This document shows, piece by piece, positions 17,504 through 26,641 of a stretch of DNA of 64,000 bases. The stretch spans positions 18,393 to 82,392 of the forward strand of contig CANRBC010000012.1 in NCBI GenBank assembly GCA_947628755.1. Reading direction: 5' to 3'. The notes beneath the pieces are model-generated. The model had not been told where the DNA came from. It searched no databases and was given only the letters and a program-made list of their open reading frames with translations. The stretch is from an uncultured Clostridia bacterium. Lineage in GTDB: Bacteria > Bacillota > Clostridia > Lachnospirales > CAG-274. The position numbers and the translations under genes are program-made. The stretch's first letter is position 1. Each line of letters starts with the position of its first letter.

Positions 17504-19012
17504 ATGTCAAGGAGAACTATAATAAAGGGCGCATTGATATTGACCATAGCAGGCATTATAACAAGAGTGCTTGGATTTTTTTACAGAATATATATGGCAA
17601 AGACCATAGGCGCAGAGGGTATGGGACTGTATCAGCTCATAACGCCGCTGTATATGCTTGTGTGGTCGCTTTCCTCCTCGGGATTTTCAACTGCTATGTC
17701 AAAGCTGACAGCCCAGGAAAAGGCAAGGGGTACGGAGGGCAACGTAAAAAGAATACTGTATCTTTCTCTATTTTTTTCAACGGCTTTAGCTGTGGCTTCA
17801 AGCCTTGTTACATATTTCTTTGCCGATGAAATTTCAATACATATTTTAAAGGACGGCAGAACGGCTCTTTCTCTCAGAATAATAAGCCTGTGCTTTCCCT
17901 GTATGGCTTTAGGCTCTGTAATGCGAGGATATTATCTTGGCTTGCAGAATACCATGATTTCTGCCGTAAGTCAGGTGCTTGAACAGACTGTGAGAATGGC
18001 AGTCATATATATGCTTTCTGCCTACATGATACCGAAGGGCTTGGAATTTGCCTGCGCCGCAGCGGTATGGGGCATGGCGGCAGGAGAGATAATATCGTTT
18101 TTATATGTATTTTTATACTATATGCTCAAAAACAAAAAGGGCAGACCGCCTACTCTGGAAATAAAAGGCTGCGCCGCTATGATAATGGCTGCGGCAGTAC
18201 CCCTTACTCTCAACAGGGTCACAGGCTCGCTGTTTTCAACGGCGGAAAATATACTTATACCCGACAGACTTCAGCTTTTCGGCTGCACACAGTCCGAGGC
18301 TCTGAGCATACTGGGACGTTTCAGCGGTATGGCAATGCCCCTTGTTATGTTTCCCTCATCAATACTTACGGCTCTTGCCACGGCAACTATGCCTGCCATA
18401 TCTGAAAGTCACGCTCTCGACCAGTATTCAAGAATAAAGAGCACAATACATCAGTCAATGACAATAACCGCTATAATAGGAGCTTTTACATCGTGTATAT
18501 TCATATTTTTCCCTGCGGAGGTAGGAATACTCATATATTCACAGAAGCAAATCTATGAAATACTGCGGCTTTTGGGAATAATGTGTCCATTCCTCTATAT
18601 ACAGGTCACTATGTCGGGTATACTCAACGGTCTGGGGCAGCAGCTCTTTATATTTGAGATAAACCTATTTTCATCGGTGGTAAATCTGCTTGCCATATAT
18701 TTTATAGTACCCTACTGCGGCATAAAGGGATTTCTTATGCCATGGATATTTACTACGGCGATAATTACCTTGGCTGCCGTAATAAGGGTAAACAGCTTTC
18801 TTAAAATAAATATACCTGTGCTGGGGCAGTATATAAAGCCTGCGCTATCTGCGGTTTTTGCCTGCCTTGCAGCAAGGCTTTGTCAAAGCCGTATATGGTA
18901 TGGCGCAGATTATAAATACGGCGTTATGCTTACACTTGGTACGGCAGGTATTATATATACATATCTTGTTTTTAAGCTGAAATGTATAAGCCGAGAGGAT
19001 CTCAGGCTGTAA
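17504..19012 (+). CDS. spoVB: Stage V sporulation protein B-like polysaccharide flippase
   Basis: 502 residues with about 14 membrane segments, of the MOP (MATE/MurJ-like) superfamily. The opening KGALILTIAGIITRVLGFFYRIYMAKTIGAEGMGLYQL is typical of SpoVB-type lipid II or polysaccharide flippases used in spore cortex formation. CAAGGAGGC precedes the ATG. A CATAGAAT box at 17470-17477 could be part of a SigE-type promoter, but I cannot see a convincing -35. The next two genes are also sporulation genes, which supports the name over a general polysaccharide exporter. Confidence 0.85.
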   Translation: MSRRTIIKGALILTIAGIITRVLGFFYRIYMAKTIGAEGMGLYQLITPLYMLVWSLSSSGFSTAMSKLTAQEKARGTEGNVKRILYLSLFFSTALAVASSLVTYFFADEISIHILKDGRTALSLRIISLCFPCMALGSVMRGYYLGLQNTMISAVSQVLEQTVRMAVIYMLSAYMIPKGLEFACAAAVWGMAAGEIISFLYVFLYYMLKNKKGRPPTLEIKGCAAMIMAAAVPLTLNRVTGSLFSTAENILIPDRLQLFGCTQSEALSILGRFSGMAMPLVMFPSSILTALATATMPAISESHALDQYSRIKSTIHQSMTITAIIGAFTSCIFIFFPAEVGILIYSQKQIYEILRLLGIMCPFLYIQVTMSGILNGLGQQLFIFEINLFSSVVNLLAIYFIVPYCGIKGFLMPWIFTTAIITLAAVIRVNSFLKINIPVLGQYIKPALSAVFACLAARLCQSRIWYGADYKYGVMLTLGTAGIIYTYLVFKLKCISREDLRL

Positions 19013-19064
19013 AAAACAGGAATAAATAAGCCGTATCCTAATATAATATAGTGAGGTGAAAACT

Positions 19065-19466
19065 ATGGATAAAAGATATTGCTCCGAAAAACACAGAAGA
19101 AACAACAAAAGGCGCGCCTACACTACAAATATAGACAGGCAGAACGTAAAGGAAAAAAGTACGTTTTTGCTGCGGCTCAATATATGCTTGGGTACTGCAA
19201 TAATAGCTGTGGGCATATACAGACTGAACAACGATTTTTCCGCCGCAATGGTGGACAGAGTGACTGCTGTGCTAAGCGAAAGCACATCTGCGGAAAGCAT
19301 TAAGAAAACAGCCGTATCAGTATTCAATATTATATCCGAGGGCAGGCATAGGGGAATAATCGCCAACCTAGGAAATGAAGTTGCTCTGTCACAGGAAAGC
19401 CTTGACTATATAGCCGACCATGAAAAGGCATATTACAACAGACAGAAGGCTTTGGAATCTCCCTAG
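19065..19466 (+). CDS. spoIVFA: SpoIVFA-like protein, N-terminal part (reading frame interrupted)
   Basis: 133 residues: a basic cytoplasmic start, one membrane segment (about 37-55) and a helical extracytoplasmic linker, ending at TAG 19464-19466. It has no domain of its own. The following frame continues with the M23/LytM domain that normally completes SpoIVFA. Reading past the stop by a +1 shift at CCC-TAG-C gives a 262-residue protein, close to the 264 residues of B. subtilis SpoIVFA, which holds the SpoIVFB protease in an inhibited complex. The ATG at 19065 lies six bases after GAGGTG. Either an indel or a recoding event separates the two parts. Confidence 0.75.
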   Translation: MDKRYCSEKHRRNNKRRAYTTNIDRQNVKEKSTFLLRLNICLGTAIIAVGIYRLNNDFSAAMVDRVTAVLSESTSAESIKKTAVSVFNIISEGRHRGIIANLGNEVALSQESLDYIADHEKAYYNRQKALESP

Positions 19467-19854
19467 CGAGGCTTGGATAACTCCCGTTGAAAACGCTGTT
19501 GTGACCGATGTATTCGGCTCAAGGGTAAATCCCGTAACAGGAAAAAACGAAAACCACAAGGGAATGGATTTGGGCGTGCCTGCAGGCACTCCCGCAATAG
19601 CGGTTAAGAGCGGTGAGGTAGTGGACAGCGCCTATTCGGACAGCTACGGCTGGTGGGTAAAATACAGGACCTACGACAGCTATGAAATACTTTACGCTCA
19701 TCTTAGCAAGGTTATAGCCCAAAAGGGACAGAAAATAAAGCAAGGCGATTTGCTGGCGTATACGGGAAGCACAGGGCAGGCAACAGGACCTCATCTGCAC
19801 TATGAGATAATGTATGAGGGCAAGAATCTGAACCCCTCGGAATATCTGAAATAG
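19420..19854 (+). CDS. spoIVFA: M23/LytM peptidase domain, C-terminal part of SpoIVFA-like protein
   Basis: The real homology begins near 19465 (SEAWITPVENAVVTDVFGSRVNP); the ATG at 19420 is inside the upstream part and has no ribosome site. The domain keeps the zinc and catalytic residues of active LytM peptidases: His in HKGMDLG with its Asp, and HLH in GPHLHYEIM. It lies 12 bases before the spoIVFB gene, the order found in Bacillus. It is read as the second half of the gene starting at 19065, displaced by one base. A free-standing peptidase lacking a signal would be trapped in the cytoplasm, which argues against an independent gene. Confidence 0.8.
   Translation: MKRHITTDRRLWNLPSEAWITPVENAVVTDVFGSRVNPVTGKNENHKGMDLGVPAGTPAIAVKSGEVVDSAYSDSYGWWVKYRTYDSYEILYAHLSKVIAQKGQKIKQGDLLAYTGSTGQATGPHLHYEIMYEGKNLNPSEYLK
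19458..19470 (+). other. Candidate +1 frameshift site (TCT-CCC-TAG-C)
   Basis: At the end of the upstream frame the codons are TCT CCC TAG, followed by C. If peptidyl-tRNA-Pro on CCC slips one base forward to CCT, decoding continues AGC GAG GCT in the frame of the M23 domain. One surplus C from an indel would look the same. Confidence 0.45.
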
Positions 19855-19866
19855 CATGGAGAGAAT

Positions 19867-20688
19867 ATGAACAGCTTTTATATTAAATTCAGACCTTCCT
19901 TTTTTATTTTAATATTACTTATGATTGCTCTAAATTATTTAGAGCAATTTTTTATTGCATATTTTTTTATGGCTGTACACGAAATGCTGCATATTGCTAT
20001 TGCCAAGGAATACGGCGCAGGCGTAAAGGGCGTTACCTTTATGCCCACAGGCTTAAGAGCAGACATACAGGGTCTTGAAAATATAAGTCTTTTAAAGAGA
20101 ACGGCTGTTATAGGCGCGCCGCCTCTGTTCAATATTATATTTGGCATACTTTTCATAAACAGCTTTACGGGAATAGCAAATATATTTATAGGCATATTCA
20201 ATCTTTTGCCCGTATATCCCCTTGACGGCAGCAGACTTCTGCTGTATATAGGCGGATATATTTGGGGTACTCTCAGAGCCAACAGGCTTGTTGTCAATAT
20301 AAGCCTTGTATTCTGCATTTCGTTTATATTTATGGGCTTTTTGCAGATGGTGCTTCTGGATTATAATCCGTCGCTTTTGCTTGCGGCGGTGTATATAATA
20401 AGGGAAAGCCGAAAATATGAGCAGGCTGCCGCCTATTATTTCTACAAAACACTTATGAAAAAGGGTAGAAATATATATGTATGCAGAACAATAGCGGCTC
20501 ATGGACTTACGGATATAAAAAGTATAATAAACAGACTGGGTATGGATTATTATACAGTTATTGCCGTAAGGAGCGGAGACATTACCGCTGAAATAACAGA
20601 GGATAGGCTTCGTTCCTTTGTAGAAAAAAAGGGCATAAATCATAATTTAGTTGATATTCTTTCGGATTTGAGCTATTATAATAGATAA
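19867..20688 (+). CDS. spoIVFB: M50 intramembrane metalloprotease, SpoIVFB-like
   Basis: 273-residue site-2 protease. The zinc motif is HEMLH (residues 38-42) in an early membrane segment, and the third ligand lies in NLLPVYPLDG (Asp120). About six membrane segments precede a C-terminal soluble region (about 180-273) where SpoIVFB has its CBS domain. In sporulation it cuts the pro-sequence of SigK in the mother cell after release from SpoIVFA, whose gene fragments lie just upstream. GGAGA precedes the ATG. Confidence 0.87.
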   Translation: MNSFYIKFRPSFFILILLMIALNYLEQFFIAYFFMAVHEMLHIAIAKEYGAGVKGVTFMPTGLRADIQGLENISLLKRTAVIGAPPLFNIIFGILFINSFTGIANIFIGIFNLLPVYPLDGSRLLLYIGGYIWGTLRANRLVVNISLVFCISFIFMGFLQMVLLDYNPSLLLAAVYIIRESRKYEQAAAYYFYKTLMKKGRNIYVCRTIAAHGLTDIKSIINRLGMDYYTVIAVRSGDITAEITEDRLRSFVEKKGINHNLVDILSDLSYYNR

Positions 20689-20712
20689 TGAATATTCAAT
20701 TCGGAGGATAAA

Positions 20713-22545
20713 ATGCTTAAGGAAATTTTGCTTCAAGTGGAGAAGCCTGCAAGATATATAGGAAATGAAATAAATATGGTCGTTAAAGAAGCTGAGAACG
20801 TCGATATAAGGTTTGCATTTTGCTTTCCCGACGTATATGAGGTGGGAATGAGCCATCTGGGTTTGCAGATACTCTATTATTTTCTCAACAGGAGAGAGGA
20901 CGTCTACTGCGAAAGAGTGTTTGCGCCATGGCACGATATGGAGGAGAAAATGAGGGAGCTGCATATACCTCTTTTTGCTCTTGAAACAGGCGACGAGCTT
21001 AAGAAATTCGATTTTGTGGGATTTACTCTGCAATATGAAATGAGCTATACGAATATTGTGAATATGCTGGATTTGGCAGGGATACCTATATGGTCTGAGG
21101 AAAGAGGAGAGGACGACCCTATAATAATCGCAGGAGGTCCTTGCGCCTACAATCCCGAACCTTTGGCTGATATTATAGATATTTTCTATATAGGCGAGGG
21201 AGAGGTGAGCTATGACGAGTTGCTGGATATTTATAAGGAAAACAAGAAAAACGGCGGCACAAAGGAGGACTTTTATGAAAAGGCTCTCGGCGTAGAGGGT
21301 ATATACATACCTAAGTATTACGATGTGGAGTATAAGGAAGACGGTACTATAAGCCGATTTGCGCCAAATAACGAAAAAGCCCCCGCCATTATAAAAAAGG
21401 TAATAGTAAAGGATATGGATAATGTTTTCTATCCCGACAAGCAGCTTGTTCCTCTTATAGAAACAGTACACGACAGAGTAACTCTTGAGGTGTTCAGAGG
21501 GTGCATAAGAGGCTGCCGCTTCTGTCAGGCAGGCTATGTATACAGACCCGTAAGGGAAAAAAGCACGGACAGACTTCTGGAGCTGGCAGATTCACTTATA
21601 GAAAATTCAGGTCATGAGGAAATAAGCCTTATAAGCCTTTCAACAGGAGATTACAGAGGCTTCAAGGAGCTTGCCGAGCAGCTTATAGACAAATATTCCG
21701 AGGACAAGATAGGCATATCCTTGCCCTCTCTGAGAATAGACGCATTTTCACTTGACCTTATGGAAAAGGTACAGGCTGTGAGAAAATCGGGACTGACATT
21801 TGCTCCCGAAGCGGGGACTCAAAGGCTGAGAGATGTTATAAACAAGGGAATAACCGAAAAGGAAATATTGGACGGCTGCAAGCTCGCCTTTGACGGCGGC
21901 TGGACGAGAGTTAAGCTGTATTTTATGACGGGACTGCCTACGGAAACCGACGAGGACCTTATGGGAATAGTGCGTCTTTCCGACGCTATTGTAAATAAGT
22001 TTTTTGAAATTCCCAAGGAGGAGAGAAAGGGCAGACCCATATCCGTTACAATAAGCTCCGCCTGTTTTGTGCCAAAGCCCTTTACGCCGTTTCAATGGGC
22101 GGCTCAGTCTACCGTAGAGGAATTCGGGAGAAAGCAAAGATATGTAAAGCACAATATTACAAAAAAACAGGTGAAGTATAACTATCATGAGCCGGAGCTA
22201 AGCTCTCTGGAGGGTGTTATGGCAAGAGGCGACAGACGTCTGGCAAAGGTAATAGTAAGGGCGTGGGAGCTTGGCGCTAAGTTTGACAGCTGGTCAGAGC
22301 TGTTCAACTACGACGCATGGCTTCAAGCCTTTGAGGATACGGGAGTTTCAAGGGAATTTTACGCCAACAGGGAGAGAAGCTACGACGAAATACTGCCCTG
22401 GGATCATATTTCAATAGGCGTAAGCAAGAAATTCTTCATTGATGAAATGGAAAGGGCAAAGGCTGGACAGGTAACGCCTAACTGCCGCAGACAGTGCGCC
22501 CATTGCGGCGCGGCTTCCTTTGGAGGAGGTGTCTGCTTTGAATAA
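20713..22545 (+). CDS. TIGR03960-type B12-binding/radical SAM protein
   Basis: 610 residues. An N-terminal B12-binding-like domain (about 30-190, with FPDVYEVGMSHLG) is followed by a radical SAM domain with the cluster motif CIRGCRFC near residue 258 and a C-terminal part ending in a cysteine-rich CRRQCAHCG. Members always sit beside the DUF2344 protein and often RNase G, as here, in many Clostridia; the reaction is not established to my knowledge. GGAGG precedes the ATG. The stop overlaps the next start by eight bases. Confidence 0.9.
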   Translation: MLKEILLQVEKPARYIGNEINMVVKEAENVDIRFAFCFPDVYEVGMSHLGLQILYYFLNRREDVYCERVFAPWHDMEEKMRELHIPLFALETGDELKKFDFVGFTLQYEMSYTNIVNMLDLAGIPIWSEERGEDDPIIIAGGPCAYNPEPLADIIDIFYIGEGEVSYDELLDIYKENKKNGGTKEDFYEKALGVEGIYIPKYYDVEYKEDGTISRFAPNNEKAPAIIKKVIVKDMDNVFYPDKQLVPLIETVHDRVTLEVFRGCIRGCRFCQAGYVYRPVREKSTDRLLELADSLIENSGHEEISLISLSTGDYRGFKELAEQLIDKYSEDKIGISLPSLRIDAFSLDLMEKVQAVRKSGLTFAPEAGTQRLRDVINKGITEKEILDGCKLAFDGGWTRVKLYFMTGLPTETDEDLMGIVRLSDAIVNKFFEIPKEERKGRPISVTISSACFVPKPFTPFQWAAQSTVEEFGRKQRYVKHNITKKQVKYNYHEPELSSLEGVMARGDRRLAKVIVRAWELGAKFDSWSELFNYDAWLQAFEDTGVSREFYANRERSYDEILPWDHISIGVSKKFFIDEMERAKAGQVTPNCRRQCAHCGAASFGGGVCFE

Positions 22546-23242
22546 CAATATTAAATACAGAATAGAGTTTACCAAAACCGACAGAATGATATTTATAGGG
22601 CATCTGGATTTGCTTAAGCTGTTCCAGAGGAGCATAAGGAAGGCAAAGCTGCCCATAGGCTATTCATGGGGCTATAATCCCCATCAGCTTATAACATTTG
22701 CTCTGCCGCTGCCCTTGGGTATGGCAGGCTCGGGAGAGATTGCGGATATACAGCTTACACGCAGAATGGATACCGACGAAATAAAGGCGGCTTTAAACGG
22801 CAGCCTGCCCCATGGTATATCCGTATTGTGCGTAATGGAAATCGAAGCAGGAGCTTTGGGCTGTGCCGCTGCCGTAGCTTGGGGAGATTATTGCGTGACC
22901 CTTGACAAAAAATATGATGATTTTGAAGAAACGGTAAATAATGTACTTGAAAAAAAGGAAATATATATTGAGAGAACGGTTAAAAAGAAAACAAAGACTG
23001 TGGATATAAGACCTCTCATAAGGAGCATACACGTTGACAATAGCGGAGACGTTACGGAGTTCAACTGCAATATAGCAACGGGAAGCCAAGGCAATCTCAA
23101 ACCCGACGTTCTTATAGAATATATATTTTCACTTATGGGAGAGGTTCCCGATTTGCTGAAAACAGATATACTGAGAGGAACTCTCTATACGGAGGAGGAA
23201 GGAGTGCTGCTGCCATTATGTCCGGAGGAAAAATTTATATAG
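22538..23242 (+). CDS. TIGR03936 radical SAM-associated protein (DUF2344)
   Basis: 234 residues starting at TTG 22538, seven bases after AGGAGGT; the earlier TTG at 22520 lies within that ribosome site. The opening YRIEFTKTDRMIFIGHLDLLKLFQRSIRKA is the family hallmark. It is the obligate partner of the radical SAM gene upstream. It overlaps the RNase G gene by 25 bases. Function unknown. Confidence 0.88.
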   Translation: MNNNIKYRIEFTKTDRMIFIGHLDLLKLFQRSIRKAKLPIGYSWGYNPHQLITFALPLPLGMAGSGEIADIQLTRRMDTDEIKAALNGSLPHGISVLCVMEIEAGALGCAAAVAWGDYCVTLDKKYDDFEETVNNVLEKKEIYIERTVKKKTKTVDIRPLIRSIHVDNSGDVTEFNCNIATGSQGNLKPDVLIEYIFSLMGEVPDLLKTDILRGTLYTEEEGVLLPLCPEEKFI

Positions 23243-24591
23243 ACGCCTTTTCCGAGCCTTACAGAACGGCGCTTGTGGAAAACGGCGTGCTTACAGAGCT
23301 TATAATGCAGGACAGGAATGAAAGCGTTCTTGCAGACAATATATATGTGGGCAGAGTAGAAAAGGTTCTGCCCTCCGGAATCGCCTTTGTAAATATAGGC
23401 GAGAAAAAGCCTGTGTTTTTGCAGATAAACGACAGCAGAGAGGGCGACGAGGTAAGGAATGTGCGCCCAGGCAGGGAAATAACCGTACAAGTCATAAAGG
23501 AGGCTTATGACGAAAAGTGCGCCGTAGTTACGGGAGCGCTGAGCATAGCGGGAAGGTATGCCGTTATGCTCATGGGACAGGAGCAGACGGGAGTTTCCGC
23601 CAAGATAACCGACAGCGATACAAGACAAAGGCTCAGAGAGCTGGGAGATAAATACTGTCGAGAGGGTATTGCGCCTATTATAAGGACATCTGCCGAAAAC
23701 GCCTCTGCAGGAGATATAGAGGCGGAGCTTGAAATACTTTACAACAGGCTGCGCTCCGTAATTGAAAAGGGCAGTCATACAAAAGCTCCCGCCCTTATAT
23801 ACAAGGAGTCGTCGCCTCTTGACAGAGCCGTAAAGGATATGGCTGACGAGGACTGTCCCATTGTTGTAAATGAAAAAAGCGCCTATGAGGAGCTTAAGGC
23901 AAAATACAATAACGTGACGCTCTATGAGGGAGCTATACCACTATTCAGAAATTTTTCGATAGAAAGTCAGATAGACGAGCTTTTCAACAGAAAAATATGG
24001 CTTAAAAACGGCGGGTATATAGTAATAGACGAAACGGAGGCAATGACCGTAATAGACGTAAACAGCGGCAAGGCGTCTGAAAGCAGGAATTCGGCAAAAA
24101 TAAATATGACTGCCTGCGAGGAAATCGCAAGACAGCTGCGGCTCAGAAATATAAACGGAATGATAATAACCGACTTTATAAACGTAAAGGATAAAGCGGA
24201 AAACGAAAGACTTACAGAGCATATTAAAAAATGCTTTGCCCGTGACAGAGTAAAGGTTCATATAGTGGGCATGACCGAGCTTGGGCTTATGCAGATAACA
24301 AGACAGAAGAAAAGAAAGCCTCTCAGCCGCTATATTTTCAGAGAATGTCCCTGCTGCGGAGGAAGCGGTCATGTAAAGGATATTAATTATATCTGCAACA
24401 ATATCAAGAATATAATACGCGATATATTCGCCTCTACGATATACAATAGGGTCGTGGTTTCATCAAATGAAAAGATAATAGAGCAGCTTAAAAAGGACAA
24501 CAGTATAGAGCAGCTTTATAATAAGAAAATTGAGTACAGAACAATAGCCACAGCGCGCTACGACTACTATGAAATAGAAAAGATGGTATGA
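23218..24591 (+). CDS. rng: Ribonuclease G/E family protein
   Basis: 457 residues. An S1-like domain (about 35-110) is followed by the nuclease core, with the magnesium-binding aspartate in MTVIDVNSGK and a second in IITDFINVKD, then the zinc-link CPCCGGSG near residue 380. RNase G trims 16S rRNA 5' ends and cuts AU-rich single strands from a 5' monophosphate. It is 457 residues, the length of RNase G without the RNase E scaffold tail. The start ATG has only a distant GGAGGAAGG, so it may rely on coupling to the overlapping gene. The usual downstream rplU-rpmA genes are not here. Confidence 0.92.
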   Translation: MSGGKIYIDAFSEPYRTALVENGVLTELIMQDRNESVLADNIYVGRVEKVLPSGIAFVNIGEKKPVFLQINDSREGDEVRNVRPGREITVQVIKEAYDEKCAVVTGALSIAGRYAVMLMGQEQTGVSAKITDSDTRQRLRELGDKYCREGIAPIIRTSAENASAGDIEAELEILYNRLRSVIEKGSHTKAPALIYKESSPLDRAVKDMADEDCPIVVNEKSAYEELKAKYNNVTLYEGAIPLFRNFSIESQIDELFNRKIWLKNGGYIVIDETEAMTVIDVNSGKASESRNSAKINMTACEEIARQLRLRNINGMIITDFINVKDKAENERLTEHIKKCFARDRVKVHIVGMTELGLMQITRQKKRKPLSRYIFRECPCCGGSGHVKDINYICNNIKNIIRDIFASTIYNRVVVSSNEKIIEQLKKDNSIEQLYNKKIEYRTIATARYDYYEIEKMV

Positions 24592-24650
24592 AATGAAATA
24601 AACCGAAGCTTTATTACGGGAATATGCGGTTGTAACGACTAAATGAGCTG

Positions 24651-24697
24651 TCAACGCAGTCATGAGCTTTACGTTAAAAGGAAATGAACTGCGTTGA
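24651..24697. repeat. Inverted repeat in the gap after rng
   Basis: TCAACGCAGT (24651-24660) and ACTGCGTTGA (24688-24697) form a perfect 10-bp stem with a 27-base loop. There is no T-run on the plus strand right after it. It could be a weak bidirectional transcription end between the convergent genes. Confidence 0.35.
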
Positions 24698-24735
24698 TGC
24701 TATAAGACTAAAGAGATGTCTGCTCAATATATGTT

Positions 24736-25107
24736 TTATTTTCTCACAGGCACTATTTCCAGCCAATATCCGTCAGGGTCTTCAATAAAATAAATACCCA
24801 TTTTTGTATTCTCAAAGCATACGCAGTCCATTTCCTTGTGGAGCTTATATGCGGCGTCAAAGTCGTCTACTCTGAAAGCAAGGTGAAATTCGCAGTCCCC
24901 TAAGTCGTAGGGTCTGTCCATATCTCTGAGCCATGTAAGCTCCAGCTCGAATTCTGAGTTGTCGTTAGCCATGAATACTATTATATAGCTGCCGTCGTCG
25001 GCAGTTTTTCTTCTTACCTCATGCAGTCCCAGAGCCTTCTCATAGAACTCCATAGATTTGTCAATATCCCTTACATTGTAATTTTCGTGTACCATTTTGA
25101 ATTGCAT
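24736..25107 (-). CDS. gloA: VOC-family glyoxalase I-like protein
   Basis: 123 residues. The four metal ligands of glyoxalase I are present: His7 (MVHENYNV), a glutamate in FELELTW near residue 55, His74-type in EFHLAF, and Glu in YWLEIVP near residue 118. It likely isomerises a methylglyoxal-thiol adduct; as clostridia often lack glutathione, the thiol cofactor is open. It starts one base after the stop region of the upstream metallo-hydrolase gene, so the two are cotranscribed on the minus strand. Confidence 0.88.
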   Translation of the reverse strand: MQFKMVHENYNVRDIDKSMEFYEKALGLHEVRRKTADDGSYIIVFMANDNSEFELELTWLRDMDRPYDLGDCEFHLAFRVDDFDAAYKLHKEMDCVCFENTKMGIYFIEDPDGYWLEIVPVRK

Positions 25108-25108
25108 A

Positions 25109-25786
25109 CTATATCCTCCATTTCTCGTTTTTATTGCTTATCCTCATTATCTTACAGTTTGACTTATTATGTCCCTCTTCAATAAATCTGTCTATTATTT
25201 CATAGTAGTGCCAGAAATGCATGGGAAAGGCGTATTTTATATCAAGATTATTCAATATATATGCCATACCCTCATAATAATAGTCCTCCTGCCTTGGGTC
25301 AAGAGGGATAAAGGCGGCGTCTATGGTAATGCCCTTTAGCTTGTCTATTTCCGTTCTGAAATTTTTTACCATATTGTTGTTATAGGCTTTGCTTTCTTCC
25401 GCCCAGCGCCAGTCGTTAAGGTCGCCGCTGTGGAAAAGAAATCTGTTTTCCACCTTTACAAGAAAGGCAACGCCCATATCCGTAGACTTAAGGGTGCGTA
25501 TATAAATATCGTCTATGCTGTATTCCTCGTTGGCTCTGACGTATATTATATTATCGGCGTCGCCGACCTTTTTCCTGATGTCGCGGGATAATATATATTT
25601 TGCCTTTTTATCCTTAAGTATATCAAAAACGGCAGGATTGAAATGGTCCTTGTGACTATGGCTTGAAAACACATATACAGGCTTGTCCTCTAGCTTTGGA
25701 AAAGTCCCCCGATAGTAGTCGAATACAATATAACAGCCTTCCGTTTCGATTAAAAAGCCGCTGTGCTCAATATAAGTAATATCCAT
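25109..25786 (-). CDS. Metallo-beta-lactamase-fold hydrolase (UlaG-like)
   Basis: 225 residues, cytoplasmic. The metal-binding motif SHSHKDHF is near residue 50 and further ligands lie in FHSGDLNDW and AFPMHFWHY. It resembles UlaG-type or YycJ-like hydrolases; the substrate is unknown. ATG 25786 follows GAGGTG; the ten codons before it in frame overlap the ribosome site. It runs directly into the glyoxalase gene (one base between), and may act on the product of the same detoxification step, for example hydrolysing a thioester, but that is inference. Confidence 0.82.
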   Translation of the reverse strand: MDITYIEHSGFLIETEGCYIVFDYYRGTFPKLEDKPVYVFSSHSHKDHFNPAVFDILKDKKAKYILSRDIRKKVGDADNIIYVRANEEYSIDDIYIRTLKSTDMGVAFLVKVENRFLFHSGDLNDWRWAEESKAYNNNMVKNFRTEIDKLKGITIDAAFIPLDPRQEDYYYEGMAYILNNLDIKYAFPMHFWHYYEIIDRFIEEGHNKSNCKIMRISNKNEKWRI

Positions 25787-25890
25787 TGTATCACCTCTTA
25801 TCTGATTATAATACATAAACTAAATTTTGTCACTATGAATATTTCAGACTTTTTCGGTAAAAATAAATAAAAAATAACAGGAGGTAAAAT

Positions 25891-26496
25891 ATGGATTTTG
25901 CAGAGAGTAAAACAAAAGAAAACTTAATGAGAGCCTTTGCGGGAGAGTCTCAGGCAAGGAACAGGTATATTTTTTCTGCGGGAAAGGCAAAGCAGGAGAA
26001 CAATTATGTAATCGAGGCGGTATTTGAGTTTACTGCAAAGCAGGAGGAGGCTCATGCCAAGGTGTTCTATGACGCTCTTGGGGAAGAGGGCGGTCAGAAT
26101 ATATCGATTGACGGAAACTATCCCGTGGATATTTACGATACGACAGTTGAACTGCTAAAGGCAGCCGCTCACAATGAATTTCAGGAGTACGAGCACGATT
26201 ACAGAGGCTTCGGTGATATTGCCAAGGAGGAGGGCTTTCCTAAAATTGCCAATATGTTTTACAGTATTGCGGAAATTGAGAAGATACACGGCACACGCTT
26301 CAACGCTCTTGCCAATCTGATAGAGGAGGGCAAGCTCTTTGTGTCCGAGGTGGATACACAATGGATGTGCCTTAACTGCGGATATGTGTTTACAGGCAAA
26401 AAGGCTCCGGCAAAATGCCCTGTATGCTCTCACGACAAGGGCTTCTTTATAAGAATAGAGCTGACGCCCTATACTTGTTCACAAATGGTAAAGTAG
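25891..26496 (+). CDS. rbr: Rubrerythrin
   Basis: 201 residues. An N-terminal four-helix ferritin-like domain carries the di-iron glutamates (ENLMRAFAGESQARNRY, EEAH, EFQEYE, EIEKIHGTRF). The C-terminal rubredoxin domain has CLNCGYVF and CPVCSH. It reduces hydrogen peroxide in anaerobes, taking electrons through the rubredoxin centre. AGGAGG precedes the ATG. It is alone between divergent and downstream genes; I cannot point to a clear PerR box. Confidence 0.96.
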   Translation: MDFAESKTKENLMRAFAGESQARNRYIFSAGKAKQENNYVIEAVFEFTAKQEEAHAKVFYDALGEEGGQNISIDGNYPVDIYDTTVELLKAAAHNEFQEYEHDYRGFGDIAKEEGFPKIANMFYSIAEIEKIHGTRFNALANLIEEGKLFVSEVDTQWMCLNCGYVFTGKKAPAKCPVCSHDKGFFIRIELTPYTCSQMVK

Positions 26497-26641
26497 TCTT
26501 TTTTAAACGGGGCGGCGCAGCAATGTGTTGCCCTTTAGCTCGTTATAGTTATACAATTTTACCAAAATGTATAAATTTACAGAAAAAATAAAGGAAATTT
26601 GGTTTATTTGTGGAATATTATAATTTATAAGGCAAATTAAC

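Noticed and set aside
22520..22537. Upstream TTG start for the DUF2344 protein
   Set aside because: This TTG is inside the AGGAGG site; TTG 22538 is correctly spaced from it.
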